Source: Oscillospiraceae bacterium (GTDB lineage: Bacteria; Bacillota; Clostridia; Oscillospirales; Acutalibacteraceae). From it: a stretch of DNA of 42,243 bases. The stretch is from positions 1-42,243 of the forward strand of contig CADARP010000025.1 of assembly GCA_902790325.1 (NCBI GenBank), in the 5' to 3' direction. The notes under the pieces were generated by a model that saw only the letters and a program-made list of their open reading frames with translations, did not search any database and was not told the DNA's origin. Both the position numbers and the translations under genes were made by a program. Below, piece after piece: positions 27,123-35,043 of this stretch (position 1 is its first letter; every line of letters starts with the position of its first letter).

Positions 27123-27445
27123 ACGCTTATGTCCTCCCTTGAATCGTTTCGGTAAAGCCGGAGGAGTTCCTTTGCGAACCCGGTGTCCTCGGTGGACAGC
27201 ACTCCGGCGTGCAGCCCGACGGCAGCCTCAAACTGCTGCATGGTATAGGCGGTATCGAGAATGGGCGTTTCGTCTGCCGCGGCGCGGCGGACGTCCCGTC
27301 CCAGCCGCTCGGATGCATCGGTGGCAAGCAGGCACAGCGCCGCTCTGCCGCGCTGCGCGGACTCGACGCACGCGTCATGTCCCCACTGCAGCCTTCCGGC
27401 GCGGCGGCACATCCCCAGAAGGGACAGAAATTTATCCTGTGCCAT
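27119..27445 (-). CDS. L7Ae/L30e-family RNA-binding protein (YlxQ-like)
   Basis: 108 residues beginning [33 protein letters not shown]. The pattern of an L7Ae/Gadd45 fold is visible, with [18 protein letters not shown] at the start and [17 protein letters not shown] in the middle. It stands between ylxR and infB, where Firmicutes carry ylxQ, thought to bind kink-turn RNA near the ribosome; its exact role is not settled. It overlaps ylxR by 14 bp and infB by 4 bp, so all three are translationally coupled. Confidence 0.88.
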   Translation of the reverse strand: MAQDKFLSLLGMCRRAGRLQWGHDACVESAQRGRAALCLLATDASERLGRDVRRAAADETPILDTAYTMQQFEAAVGLHAGVLSTEDTGFAKELLRLYRNDSREDISV

Positions 27446-27707
27446 CCGCTTCCAGCTCCTTTTCCATCGCGTCATAGACGTCCTCGGGGATCGCGCACGC
27501 GAACGCGCGCTCGAGCCGCTTTGCCTTACGCGCCGCCTGCAGGCAGGACAGCCTTCGGCAGACATAGGCGCCGCGGCCGGACTTTTTGCCGGTCAGATCG
27601 AGCGACAGCGTCCCTTCCGGACTCTTGACCACACGCACAAGCTCCCGCTTGGGGAACATCTCGCCGCAGCCGACGCATTTACGCATGGGTATTTTTTTGG
27701 GCTGCAT
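27432..27707 (-). CDS. ylxR: YlxR-family RNA-binding protein (DUF448/RnpM)
   Basis: 91 residues starting MQPKKIPMRKCVGCGEMFPKRELVRVV, the hallmark N-terminus, followed by SGRGAYVCRRLSCLQAARK. The ATG at 27707 follows GAAGGTGG; the frame extends upstream but without family similarity and over the end of nusA. Family members bind RNA, and one has been linked to RNase P. It sits in its standard place between nusA and the L7Ae-like gene. Confidence 0.93.
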   Translation of the reverse strand: MQPKKIPMRKCVGCGEMFPKRELVRVVKSPEGTLSLDLTGKKSGRGAYVCRRLSCLQAARKAKRLERAFACAIPEDVYDAMEKELEADGTG

Positions 27708-27762
27708 GAAACCACCTTCGTACGGGCCGCACCGCGTACGGCGCCCGCCCTGTTTCTTTATA

Positions 27763-28899
27763 TTATTCCTCGCCCTGCGATTCGTCCTCTTCCGTCTGCT
27801 GCGCGGGTTCCGCATCGTCCTCGGCGGCAGCGGCAGACTCCTCGACGAACGTGTCGGGCTTGATGTCGATCTTCCAGCCGGTAAGCTTGGCGGCGAGACG
27901 GGCGTTCTGTCCCTTGTTGCCGATCGCCAGGGAAAGCTGGCCGGCGGGCACGATCACGGTGCAGGCGTTTTCGACTTCGGGATCGACCTCAACGCTGATG
28001 ACCTCCGCCGGCGCGAGCGACGCCGCTACGAATGCAGCGGGATCCTCGTCGTAGCGGACGATGTCGATCTTTTCGCCGCCGAGCAGATCGACGATCTTGC
28101 CCACACGCGCGCCGCGCGGGCCGATACACGCGCCGACAGCGTCGATGTTTTCGTCGCTGCTGACGACCGCGATCTTCGTGCGCGAGCCGGCCTCGCGGGA
28201 GACAGCCTTGATCTCCACGGCGCCGTCCGTGATCTCGGGCACTTCGTTTTCAAACAGCCGCTTGACCAGACCCGGATGCGTTCTGGACAGGGTGCATTTC
28301 GGATACTTGCGGGCAAGATCCTTGACGTCCACGACAAAGACCTTGATGATGTCGCCCTCTTTGAAAGTCTCTTCGGGCATCTGCTCGCTTTTGGGCAGGA
28401 TCTCCTCATACTTGCCGATCTCGACGATCGCGTCGCCCGTCTCGGGATCGATCCGCTGCACCTTGGCGGTGATGATCTCCTGGTTCTTGCTCTGGAATTC
28501 TTCGCGCAGCAGGCCGTGCTCCGCCTCGCGGATACCCTGACGCAGCACGTGCTTGCCCTTGTCGGCGGCGATGCGGCTGACGTCCTTGGTCTCGAGCGGG
28601 ATCTCCACGATGTCGCCGGGAACAGCGCCGTTTTTGTACGGCTGCGCCTGTTCGGGCAGCAGATCGCAGTCGGGATCGGAGATCTCGGACACAACGTTCT
28701 TGCGCACATAGACCTTCATTTCCTGCTTGTCGGGATCGATCTCGCAGAACACGATGTCTTTATTGTTGAAGTCACGCTTGACTGCGGTAACGATCGCCTT
28801 CTGGATACCCTCGCACAGCGCGTCCATCTGGATACGCTTTTCCTTGGACAGGAGCTTCAATGCTTCAAAAAATTCGCGGTTCATGGTTTCGGTATTCAT
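27763..28899 (-). CDS. nusA: Transcription termination/antitermination factor NusA
   Basis: 378 residues, the short Firmicutes form without C-terminal AR repeats. The N-terminal RNA-polymerase-binding domain ([18 protein letters not shown]) is followed by S1 and two KH domains, seen in [27 protein letters not shown] and [22 protein letters not shown]. It ends in an acidic, glutamate-rich tail. It modulates pausing and termination. It is 21 bp after rimP. Confidence 0.96.
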   Translation of the reverse strand: MNTETMNREFFEALKLLSKEKRIQMDALCEGIQKAIVTAVKRDFNNKDIVFCEIDPDKQEMKVYVRKNVVSEISDPDCDLLPEQAQPYKNGAVPGDIVEIPLETKDVSRIAADKGKHVLRQGIREAEHGLLREEFQSKNQEIITAKVQRIDPETGDAIVEIGKYEEILPKSEQMPEETFKEGDIIKVFVVDVKDLARKYPKCTLSRTHPGLVKRLFENEVPEITDGAVEIKAVSREAGSRTKIAVVSSDENIDAVGACIGPRGARVGKIVDLLGGEKIDIVRYDEDPAAFVAASLAPAEVISVEVDPEVENACTVIVPAGQLSLAIGNKGQNARLAAKLTGWKIDIKPDTFVEESAAAAEDDAEPAQQTEEDESQGEE

Positions 28900-28920
28900 C
28901 CTCTCTTATTCAATCATATC

Positions 28921-29406
28921 TTATTCGATCGGTTCAAAATCGTCCAGCTTGATGAAGCCGGTTTCTTTTTTGGTGAACGTCAGCCCGTCGCCGGAGTCGA
29001 AACGAACGGTGATGTTGCCGTCGTCGTACGATTCCAGCACGCCCTTGAAATCGCGCGTACCGTTCACGGGACGGATCATGCGCACCTGCACGCGCTGCCC
29101 GAGGCACGCGGTGAAATGCGCGGGCTTTGTCAGACTGCGTTCGACGCCCGGAGAGCAGACCTCGAGGCAGTATCCCTGCTCGATCGGATCAAGCTCGTCC
29201 AGCGGCGCGTCGATGGCGCGGCTGAACGCCTCGCAGTCGTCGATGCCGACGCCCCCGTCTTTGTCGATGAAAATGCGCAGATAGTAGGACGCGCCCTCCT
29301 TGGTAAACGTGACGTCCCAGATGCGCAGTCCGAGTTCGGCAGCGATAGATTCCGCCAGTCCCTGCACGGCCGCCACGGTCATGCCGCCTTTGCCTTTTGA
29401 CGCCAT
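28921..29406 (-). CDS. rimP: Ribosome maturation factor RimP
   Basis: 161 residues from MASKGKGGMTVAAVQGLAESIA. The family blocks GLRIWDVTFTKEGASYYLRIFID and CEAFSRAIDAPLDELDPIEQGYCLEVCSPGVERSL are clear. The ATG at 29406 is chosen because AAGGAGGCG precedes it; the upstream frame crosses the structured leader. It assists 30S assembly and is the first gene of the nusA-infB operon, behind its own promoter and a leader with two hairpins. Confidence 0.95.
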   Translation of the reverse strand: MASKGKGGMTVAAVQGLAESIAAELGLRIWDVTFTKEGASYYLRIFIDKDGGVGIDDCEAFSRAIDAPLDELDPIEQGYCLEVCSPGVERSLTKPAHFTACLGQRVQVRMIRPVNGTRDFKGVLESYDDGNITVRFDSGDGLTFTKKETGFIKLDDFEPIE

Positions 29407-29457
29407 ATACGCGCCTCCTTTGTTCCAAAAGTGAAAAATGAAAACAGAACATAAAAT

Positions 29458-29501
29458 AGAGCGGGTCGCCCCACTCTCACACAGTCTCCGCCGCGGCGGA
29501 G
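29458..29501 (-). promoter_or_regulatory. Structured 5' leader of rimP
   Basis: Two hairpins lie in the rimP leader. One is the perfect 16-bp palindrome CTCCGCCGCGGCGGAG (29486-29501). The other is an 8-bp stem with a GCGA tetraloop, AGAGTGGG-gcga-CCCGCTCT (29458-29477), followed by ATTTTATG, which could act as an attenuator. It resembles the leader hairpins often found before rimP in Firmicutes. Confidence 0.55.
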
Positions 29502-29537
29502 AACACATCATCTTACGTTCACGAATCACTATTTGGT

Positions 29538-29566
29538 ATTATAGCACGCCTTTACCGAAATAGCAA
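29538..29566 (-). promoter_or_regulatory. rimP operon promoter
   Basis: -35 TTGCTA (29561-29566), 17-bp spacer, perfect -10 TATAAT (29538-29543). A further perfect inverted repeat, AAAGTGAC-AAAAAA-GTCACTTT (29598-29619), lies about 30 bp upstream of the -35 and could be an operator. Confidence 0.7.
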
Positions 29567-29699
29567 GAGTTTTTTTGAAAAACGTGCGCGCCGGACAAAA
29601 GTGACAAAAAAGTCACTTTCCTGTCACGCTCCGTGCGCTTCGTCCGGATAAGGCGGAATCAAAAACTTTCGGATAACGAAGGACGGTTCGCACCGATAA

Positions 29700-29735
29700 A
29701 CGCGCAAAACCCGCCGCGACCGAAATCACAGCGGG
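29700..29735 (-). terminator. htpG terminator
   Basis: On the minus strand CCCGCTGTGA pairs with TCGCGGCGGG around a TTTCGG loop and is followed by TTTTGCGCG. It lies about 20 bp after the htpG stop. Confidence 0.85.
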
Positions 29736-29754
29736 ATTTTTGCTCTCTATCGTC

Positions 29755-31638
29755 TTATTTTGCCAGAATGTCGCAGATCAGGTTGCTGATCTCGGTCGGA
29801 TTCTCGACCGGCATACCCTCGATCAGACGCGCCTGCGCGTACAGGATCTTCGCGTAATCGCCGAGCGCGTCCGGGTCGCTTGCGGCGAGCGACTGCAGCT
29901 TCTGCGCGACCGGATGCGACGCATTGATCTCGAGGATCAGCTTCGCCCGGACGCCGCCCGCGTTCGGCAGAGAGTTGAGCACCTTTTCCATCTCGACCGA
30001 CAGCTCGCCCTCGCTCGTCAGGCACACGGGGTGGTTCTTGAGCTTGTTCGTGAACCGCACGTCCTGCACGCCGTCGCCGATCGCTTCCTTCATCTTTCCG
30101 AGCAGATCTTTCGCGTCCTCGTTCGTCTTCTGCAGCGCCTGCTTTTCCTCGTCCGTGGACAGATCGATCGAATCGGCACAGATATTCTTGAACGGCTTGC
30201 CCTCGTACTCCATGAGCATCTTGACCGCAAACTCGTCCACGTTCTCGGTCATATACAGGATCTCGTATCCCTTGTCGCGCAGCTGCTCGGTCTGCGGCAG
30301 CAGGTCGATCTTGTCGACCGTTTCGCCGCAGGCGTAGTAGATGTCGCTCTGGCTCTCGGGCATGCGCGCAACGTATTCCGCGAGTGTGACCGGTTTTTTC
30401 TCGGCAGAGGACACAAACAGAAGCAGATCCTGAATGGCTTCCTTGTTCTGGCCGTAATGTTCGTACACGCCGTACTTGAGCTGCATCCCGAACGCAGAAA
30501 AGAACTTCTCATACGCCTCGCGGTCGGTCTCCAGGAGCTTTTTGAGCTCGGCGCGGATCTTCTTCTCAAGGCTCTTGGCGATCACCTTGAGCTGCATGTC
30601 GTGCTGGAGCATTTCGCGCGAAATGTTCAGCGACAGATCCTCGCTGTCCACAAGTCCGCGCACGAAACTGAAATAGTCCGGCAGCAGATCGGCGCACTTC
30701 TCCATGATCATAACGCCGCTGCTGTAGAGCTGCAGACCCTTTTCATATTCCTTCGTGTAGTAATCGAACGGCGCATGCGACGGAATATACAGCAGCGCGC
30801 TGTACGTTACGGCGCCCTCCACCTTGCTGTGGATGACCTTGGCCGGCTTTTCGTAGTCGAAGAACTTCTCGCGGTAGAAGGACTCGTATTCCTCCTCGGT
30901 GACTTCGTTCTTGTTCTTTTTCCAGATCGGGACCATGCTGTTGAGCGTGCGCGTCTCGATCGTGTCCTCGTACTCGTCCTCGCTGCCTTCCTTGAGCTTT
31001 TTGGTCGGGACGTCCATACGGATCGGGTAGCGGATATAATCGGAGTACTTCTTGACGATCGACGAGATCGTATACGTTTCGAGGAACGTGCTGTAGTCCT
31101 CGTCCTCCGTGTCGGGCTTGATGTGCAGCGTCACAACCGTTCCGTTCTCCGCCTTCTCGCACGGTTCGACCGTATAGCCGTCGGCGCCTTTGCTCGTCCA
31201 CTTCCACGCCTCGCCGCTGCCGAATGCGCGGCTGACGACCGTCACGCAGTCGCTGACCATGAACGCGGAATAGAAACCCACGCCGAACTGACCGATGATG
31301 TCCACGTCCTCCTGCTTCTCGTTCTCTTTTTTGAAATCGAGCGAGCCGCTGCGGGCGATCGTGCCGAGATTCTGCTCGAGCTCCTCGGCCGTCATGCCGC
31401 AGCCGTTGTCCGAAACAGTCAGCGTGCGGTTCTCCTTGTCAACGTCGATGCGGATCGACAGATCGCTGCGGGAAAGCCCCGTGTTGCCGTCGGTGAGGGA
31501 ATGATAATACAGCTTGTCCATCGCGTCGCTGGCGTTGGAGATCAGCTCGCGCAGGAAAATTTCCTTGTGCGTATAGATGGAGTTGATCATCATGTCCAGC
31601 AGTTTCTTCGATTCCGCTTTGAATTGTTTGGTACGCAT
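29755..31638 (-). CDS. htpG: Molecular chaperone HtpG (Hsp90)
   Basis: 627 residues. The N-terminal GHKL ATPase motifs are intact: ELISNASDAMDKL, VSDNGCGMT and GQFGVGFYSAFMV. Middle and C-terminal dimerisation domains follow. It is a cytosolic ATP-driven chaperone. I chose the ATG at 31638 (MRTKQFKAESKKLL) after AAGGTGA; a GTG three codons upstream is part of that site. It is transcribed alone between its own promoter and terminator, and no CIRCE element is visible. Confidence 0.97.
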   Translation of the reverse strand: MRTKQFKAESKKLLDMMINSIYTHKEIFLRELISNASDAMDKLYYHSLTDGNTGLSRSDLSIRIDVDKENRTLTVSDNGCGMTAEELEQNLGTIARSGSLDFKKENEKQEDVDIIGQFGVGFYSAFMVSDCVTVVSRAFGSGEAWKWTSKGADGYTVEPCEKAENGTVVTLHIKPDTEDEDYSTFLETYTISSIVKKYSDYIRYPIRMDVPTKKLKEGSEDEYEDTIETRTLNSMVPIWKKNKNEVTEEEYESFYREKFFDYEKPAKVIHSKVEGAVTYSALLYIPSHAPFDYYTKEYEKGLQLYSSGVMIMEKCADLLPDYFSFVRGLVDSEDLSLNISREMLQHDMQLKVIAKSLEKKIRAELKKLLETDREAYEKFFSAFGMQLKYGVYEHYGQNKEAIQDLLLFVSSAEKKPVTLAEYVARMPESQSDIYYACGETVDKIDLLPQTEQLRDKGYEILYMTENVDEFAVKMLMEYEGKPFKNICADSIDLSTDEEKQALQKTNEDAKDLLGKMKEAIGDGVQDVRFTNKLKNHPVCLTSEGELSVEMEKVLNSLPNAGGVRAKLILEINASHPVAQKLQSLAASDPDALGDYAKILYAQARLIEGMPVENPTEISNLICDILAK

Positions 31639-31691
31639 ACAAATCACCTTGATTTTTTATTAGCGCTTTTGCGCCTTTTCGGAATATACAG

Positions 31692-31720
31692 AGTATACCG
31701 CATTTCCCAAATAATTACAA
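31692..31720 (-). promoter_or_regulatory. htpG promoter
   Basis: -35 TTGTAA (31715-31720), 17-bp spacer, -10 TATACT (31692-31697). A small inverted repeat built on GCGC lies in the leader. Confidence 0.6.
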
Positions 31721-31735
31721 GTGCAAACGAAAAGA

Positions 31736-31768
31736 ATTCATAGTTTATGGACAAACGATTCATAGTTT
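31736..31768 (+). promoter_or_regulatory. Direct repeats upstream of the dehydrogenase promoter
   Basis: ATTCATAGTTT occurs at 31736-31746 and again at 31758-31768. The 22-bp period is about two DNA turns, and the second copy ends 10 bp before the -35 hexamer at 31779. That geometry is typical of a regulator binding as a direct-repeat dimer on one face of the helix. Confidence 0.45.
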
Positions 31769-31778
31769 CGTAATAATC

Positions 31779-31807
31779 TTGCAAACCGCGGCAAAGAATG
31801 GTATAAT
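31779..31807 (+). promoter_or_regulatory. Promoter of the nucleotide-sugar dehydrogenase operon
   Basis: -35 TTGCAA (31779-31784), 17-bp spacer, perfect -10 TATAAT (31802-31807). It overlaps in-frame ATG codons of the following open frame, which therefore cannot be the start. Confidence 0.75.
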
Positions 31808-31838
31808 GTCTCGGAATATCGAAAAGGGGTACAATACT

Positions 31839-33146
31839 GTGCAGATTCAGGATCTTTTGGATAAACGGATCAAGATGGCCGTCGTCGGTCTCGGTTACGT
31901 CGGCATGCCGCTTGCTCTGGCGTTCGGCGAGAAGTTCCGCGTGATCGGTTTTGACCGCAACGCAGACAAGATCGCGCTGTATCAGAGCGGCAAAGACCCG
32001 ACCGGCGAAGTCGGCGACGAACCGATCGCTGCGTCGTCGGTGGAATTCACCGCAGACGAAACGTGCCTGCGCGAAGCGCGGTTCATCATCGTCGCGGTGC
32101 CGACGCCGATTAACCAGGACAAGTCGCCGGATCTGTCGTCGGTGGAGCAGGCGAGCACCATCATCGGCAGGCATCTGCAGCCCGGAACAACCGTCGTTTA
32201 CGAATCGACGGTCTATCCGGGCGTGACGGAAGACGTCTGCATCCCCATTCTCGCGCAGGCGTCCGGTCTCGTCTGCGGCAAGGATTTCGCTGTGGGGTAC
32301 TCACCGGAGCGCATCAATCCCGCCGACAAAGAGCACACGCTGCGCAATATCCGCAAGATCGTATCCGGCATCGATGCGGATACATGCGCCGAGATCGCCG
32401 CGGTTTACGACACGATCATCGAGGCCGGCACCTATCCGGTGTCGAATATCCGCACCGCCGAGGCGATCAAAGTTGCGGAAAACAGCCAGCGCGACATCAA
32501 CATCGCGTTCATGAACGAGCTGGCGATGGTGTTCGACCGCATGGGCATCGACACGGGCGAGGTCGTGGACGGCATGAACACCAAGTGGAATGCGCTCGGG
32601 TTCCGTCCGGGTCTGGTCGGCGGACACTGCATCGGCGTCGATCCGTATTACTTCCTGTATGAAGCCGAGCGGCTCGGCTATCACAGCCGCATCATCCTTG
32701 CCGGCCGCCAGATCAACGACGGCATGGGCCAGTTCGTCGCCGACGCCGCCGTGCGCGAAATGACGTTCTGCGGCAAGACCGTGCGCGACGCGCGGGTCGC
32801 CGTGCTCGGTATCACATTCAAAGAAAACTGTCCGGATATCCGCAACACCCGCGTGATCGATGTGCTGCGGCGGCTGCAAGAATACGGTATCCGTCCGCTG
32901 GTCAGCGATCCGTATGCCGACCCGGAGGCGGTGAGGCGCATGTACGGCGTGGAGCTGTGCGGCCTCGACAGCATCCGCGGCATGGACTGCGTAATCGTCG
33001 CCGTTGCGCACGACGCATACCGGCAGGCCGGAACAGAGGCGCTGCTGCGGCTGTTTGACGGCGGCGACAAGATCCTGGTGGACGTGAAGGGAATGTTCTC
33101 CCGCGAAGAGACCGCCGCATGCGGCATTCGGCATTGGAGGCTGTAA
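31839..33146 (+). CDS. Nucleotide-sugar dehydrogenase (WbpO/TviB-type)
   Basis: 435 residues. An NAD-dependent four-electron oxidase of the UDP-glucose/UDP-HexNAc 6-dehydrogenase family. It has the Rossmann motif AVVGLGYVGMPLA, the block AEAIKVAENSQRDINIAFMNEL with the catalytic lysine, the active-site cysteine (about C264) in GLVGGHCIGVDPYY, and NTKWNALGFRPG, which is typical of the UDP-GalNAc dehydrogenase (WbpO/TviB) branch. The likely product is a UDP-HexNAc uronic acid for a surface polysaccharide. I choose the GTG at 31839 after AAAGGGG because earlier ATGs fall within the -10. The aldolase-family gene starts directly at its stop codon. Confidence 0.87.
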   Translation: MQIQDLLDKRIKMAVVGLGYVGMPLALAFGEKFRVIGFDRNADKIALYQSGKDPTGEVGDEPIAASSVEFTADETCLREARFIIVAVPTPINQDKSPDLSSVEQASTIIGRHLQPGTTVVYESTVYPGVTEDVCIPILAQASGLVCGKDFAVGYSPERINPADKEHTLRNIRKIVSGIDADTCAEIAAVYDTIIEAGTYPVSNIRTAEAIKVAENSQRDINIAFMNELAMVFDRMGIDTGEVVDGMNTKWNALGFRPGLVGGHCIGVDPYYFLYEAERLGYHSRIILAGRQINDGMGQFVADAAVREMTFCGKTVRDARVAVLGITFKENCPDIRNTRVIDVLRRLQEYGIRPLVSDPYADPEAVRRMYGVELCGLDSIRGMDCVIVAVAHDAYRQAGTEALLRLFDGGDKILVDVKGMFSREETAACGIRHWRL

Positions 33147-34067
33147 ATGATGATCCGAACCATTCCGAACGGCGTGTATCCGACCATGATCACGCCCTTT
33201 ACAGAAGACAACAAAATCGACTATAACGCCGTGGAGCAGCTGCTCGGGTGGTACGACGGCAAGGTGGACGGCGTGTTTGCCGTCTGCCAATCCAGCGAGA
33301 TGTTCTGTCTGAGTTTCGAGGAGCGGCTCGAACTGATGCGCTTTGTGCGCCGGCATGCGCCGAAGGGCATGGCGGTCGTCGGCTCGGGGCACACCGCCCG
33401 AACGCTCGAGCGGCAGATCGAGGAAGCCAAAGCGTTTATCGACACGGGCGTCGATTCCTATGTGTTCATTTCCAACGGCTTTGCCGCCGAGGACGAGAGC
33501 GACGACGTGTTCCTGCAAAACGTCGATTACGTCGTCAGCCGCATTCCGGAAATCGCACTGGGCATTTACGAGTGTCCCGCGCCGTACCGCAGGCTCCTAT
33601 CTCCCGAAACGCTCGGCGCACTCGCACGCGGCGGACGCTTCACGTTCCTCAAGGACACCTGCTGCGACGCGGACGTCATCCGTGAAAAGATCCGCGCGGT
33701 CGAAGGCACGCCTTTGAAGATCTACAACGCCAATTCCGCCTCCCTGCTGCAGACGCTGCGCGACGGCGCCGCCGGTTTTTCGGGCGTGATGGCAAACTTC
33801 CATCCCGAACTGTACCGCTGGTTGTGCCGCAACTTCGACAAGGAACCGGAGAAAGCGGAATGCGTGCAGAACTTCCTCGGCTTCGCTTCGCTGTCCGAGC
33901 GGCAGATCTATCCGCCGAACGCCAAGTACTACCTCTCTCTCGAGGGATTGGATATCACGACCGTCACGCGCACGAAAGACTATCACATGTCCAAAAGCGA
34001 GATGCTCGAGATGCAGCAGTTGCGGGAACTGACCGCCGACTTCAAGGCGCGTCACGCGATCGGCTGA
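33147..34067 (+). CDS. DapA/NanA-superfamily aldolase or lyase
   Basis: 306 residues of the class I Schiff-base aldolase superfamily (dihydrodipicolinate synthase, N-acetylneuraminate lyase and relatives). The N-terminus GVYPTMITPFTED is canonical, the Schiff-base lysine is K169 in FTFLKD, and the helper tyrosine is Y141 in GIYECPAPY. The usual GTTGE loop that binds the alpha-keto acid carboxylate is replaced by CQSSE (47-51), so it is unlikely to be the housekeeping DapA, and its substrate is unclear. It begins one base after the dehydrogenase stop, suggesting coupled translation and a shared pathway. Confidence 0.85.
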   Translation: MMIRTIPNGVYPTMITPFTEDNKIDYNAVEQLLGWYDGKVDGVFAVCQSSEMFCLSFEERLELMRFVRRHAPKGMAVVGSGHTARTLERQIEEAKAFIDTGVDSYVFISNGFAAEDESDDVFLQNVDYVVSRIPEIALGIYECPAPYRRLLSPETLGALARGGRFTFLKDTCCDADVIREKIRAVEGTPLKIYNANSASLLQTLRDGAAGFSGVMANFHPELYRWLCRNFDKEPEKAECVQNFLGFASLSERQIYPPNAKYYLSLEGLDITTVTRTKDYHMSKSEMLEMQQLRELTADFKARHAIG

Positions 34068-34075
34068 GACAAAAC

Positions 34076-34118
34076 AAAAAAGAAGGGGTTGTCGTGTTGC
34101 GCGACAGCCCCTTTGCAC
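34076..34118. terminator. Bidirectional terminator between the aldolase and hemolysin III genes
   Basis: AAGGGGTTGTCG pairs with CGACAGCCCCTT. On the minus strand the stem is followed by CTTTTTTGTTTTG; on the plus strand the tail is shorter, TTTGC. It serves the two convergent genes. Confidence 0.8.
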
Positions 34119-34132
34119 GAGCGATATATCCT

Positions 34133-34804
34133 TTAAAAACAGTACTTAAAGATCCCGACAAACTGCAGTATGCTGCCGAGCACGATAAAAATGTGAAACA
34201 CACTGTGGTGCCAGCGGCGCTTGATGCCCAGAGCAAAAAAGATCATGCTGATCGTGTAGACGACGCCGCCCGTCACAAGCCAGAACACCAGTCCGTTTCC
34301 GAACGTCTGCGCGATGGACCGGATGGAAAACAGCGCGCTCCAGCCGAGCACGAAGTAGCCGCCCGTGGCCAGCACCTTGTAGCGGTGAAAGTCGATCGCC
34401 GTAAACGTCACGCCTACCGCGGTCATCACAAGGATCACTATGCCCAGCACGACAGCCAGCAGCGGCTTCTTTTCCCGCAGACCGGTCAGCAGGATCGGCG
34501 CATACGTGCCGACGATCATGGCATAGATCATGCAGTGATCCAGCACCTGCATCACTTTTTTCGCGCGCTCCGGTTTAAGCCCGTGATAGACGCTCGAGAC
34601 CGTGTACAGAAAAATCGTCATCACACCGTATACGATCCCGCCTGCCAATCCCCATCTGTTGCCGCGCAGGAGGCTGACCGTCACGCAGAGCGCCAGCGCG
34701 ATCACACCGAAACCGCCGCCGACGATGTGCGTGACCATATTGAAGATTTCTTCGCCGCGCGTGTAGTTCGGCAGGCATCTGTCTGCGAGTTTGGTTCGTG
34801 CCAT
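34133..34804 (-). CDS. Hemolysin III / PAQR-family membrane protein (YqfA/TrhA-like)
   Basis: 223 residues with seven predicted membrane helices. Family motifs are visible: NMVTHIVGGGFGVIAL (first conserved His), SSVYHGL, LDHCMIYAMIVGTYAP and the C-terminal WHHSVFHIFIVLGS, where the histidines likely bind zinc. Despite the name, bacterial members are linked to membrane homeostasis or fluidity rather than haemolysis. The ATG at 34804 follows AAGGAGGGG. It is monocistronic. Confidence 0.9.
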   Translation of the reverse strand: MARTKLADRCLPNYTRGEEIFNMVTHIVGGGFGVIALALCVTVSLLRGNRWGLAGGIVYGVMTIFLYTVSSVYHGLKPERAKKVMQVLDHCMIYAMIVGTYAPILLTGLREKKPLLAVVLGIVILVMTAVGVTFTAIDFHRYKVLATGGYFVLGWSALFSIRSIAQTFGNGLVFWLVTGGVVYTISMIFFALGIKRRWHHSVFHIFIVLGSILQFVGIFKYCF

Positions 34805-34834
34805 GAATGCCCCTCCTTGTTTTCTTAGGGTTAC

Positions 34835-34863
34835 AGTATACACGAATCGTTCCGTTTGTGCAA
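34835..34863 (-). promoter_or_regulatory. Promoter of the hemolysin III-like gene
   Basis: -35 TTGCAC (34858-34863), 17-bp spacer, -10 TATACT (34835-34840). Confidence 0.65.
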
Positions 34864-34933
34864 GTATTTGTCTTCATTTCGGCAATTTCGGATTGTGCAA
34901 TTTTCACGATTCTTTGATCTTTTTGTATATTTT

Positions 34934-34969
34934 TGCATAAATAATCCCTAAATAATGAATATTCTTTCA
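34934..34969 (+). promoter_or_regulatory. Candidate ArgR boxes upstream of argC
   Basis: Two imperfect matches to the ARG box TGAATAWWWATTCA, TGCATAAATAATCC (34934-34947) and TGAATATTCTTTCA (34956-34969), lie with centres 22 bp apart just upstream of the argC -35. Another AATTATTC half-site lies after the -10. Repression by arginine-bound ArgR is inferred. Confidence 0.4.
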
Positions 34970-34977
34970 CACAAGCC

Positions 34978-35006
34978 TTGACATTTTGCATTTTTGATTG
35001 TATAGT
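34978..35006 (+). promoter_or_regulatory. argCJBD promoter
   Basis: Perfect -35 TTGACA (34978-34983), 17-bp spacer, -10 TATAGT (35001-35006), 37 bp before the argC ATG. Confidence 0.8.
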
Positions 35007-35043
35007 ATACGCAAATTATTCTATGGTAAAGGAACCTGTCGGC

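Noticed and set aside
24609-27155. 848-codon open frame on the plus strand opposite infB and rbfA
   Set aside because: Antisense shadow of IF-2; composition is dominated by Leu, Asp, His and Arg and it has no recognisable domain.
31639-31691. CIRCE or CtsR operator upstream of htpG
   Set aside because: No TTAGCACTC-N9-GAGTGCTAA dyad and no GGTCAAA direct repeats are present; only a short GCGC-based repeat is seen.
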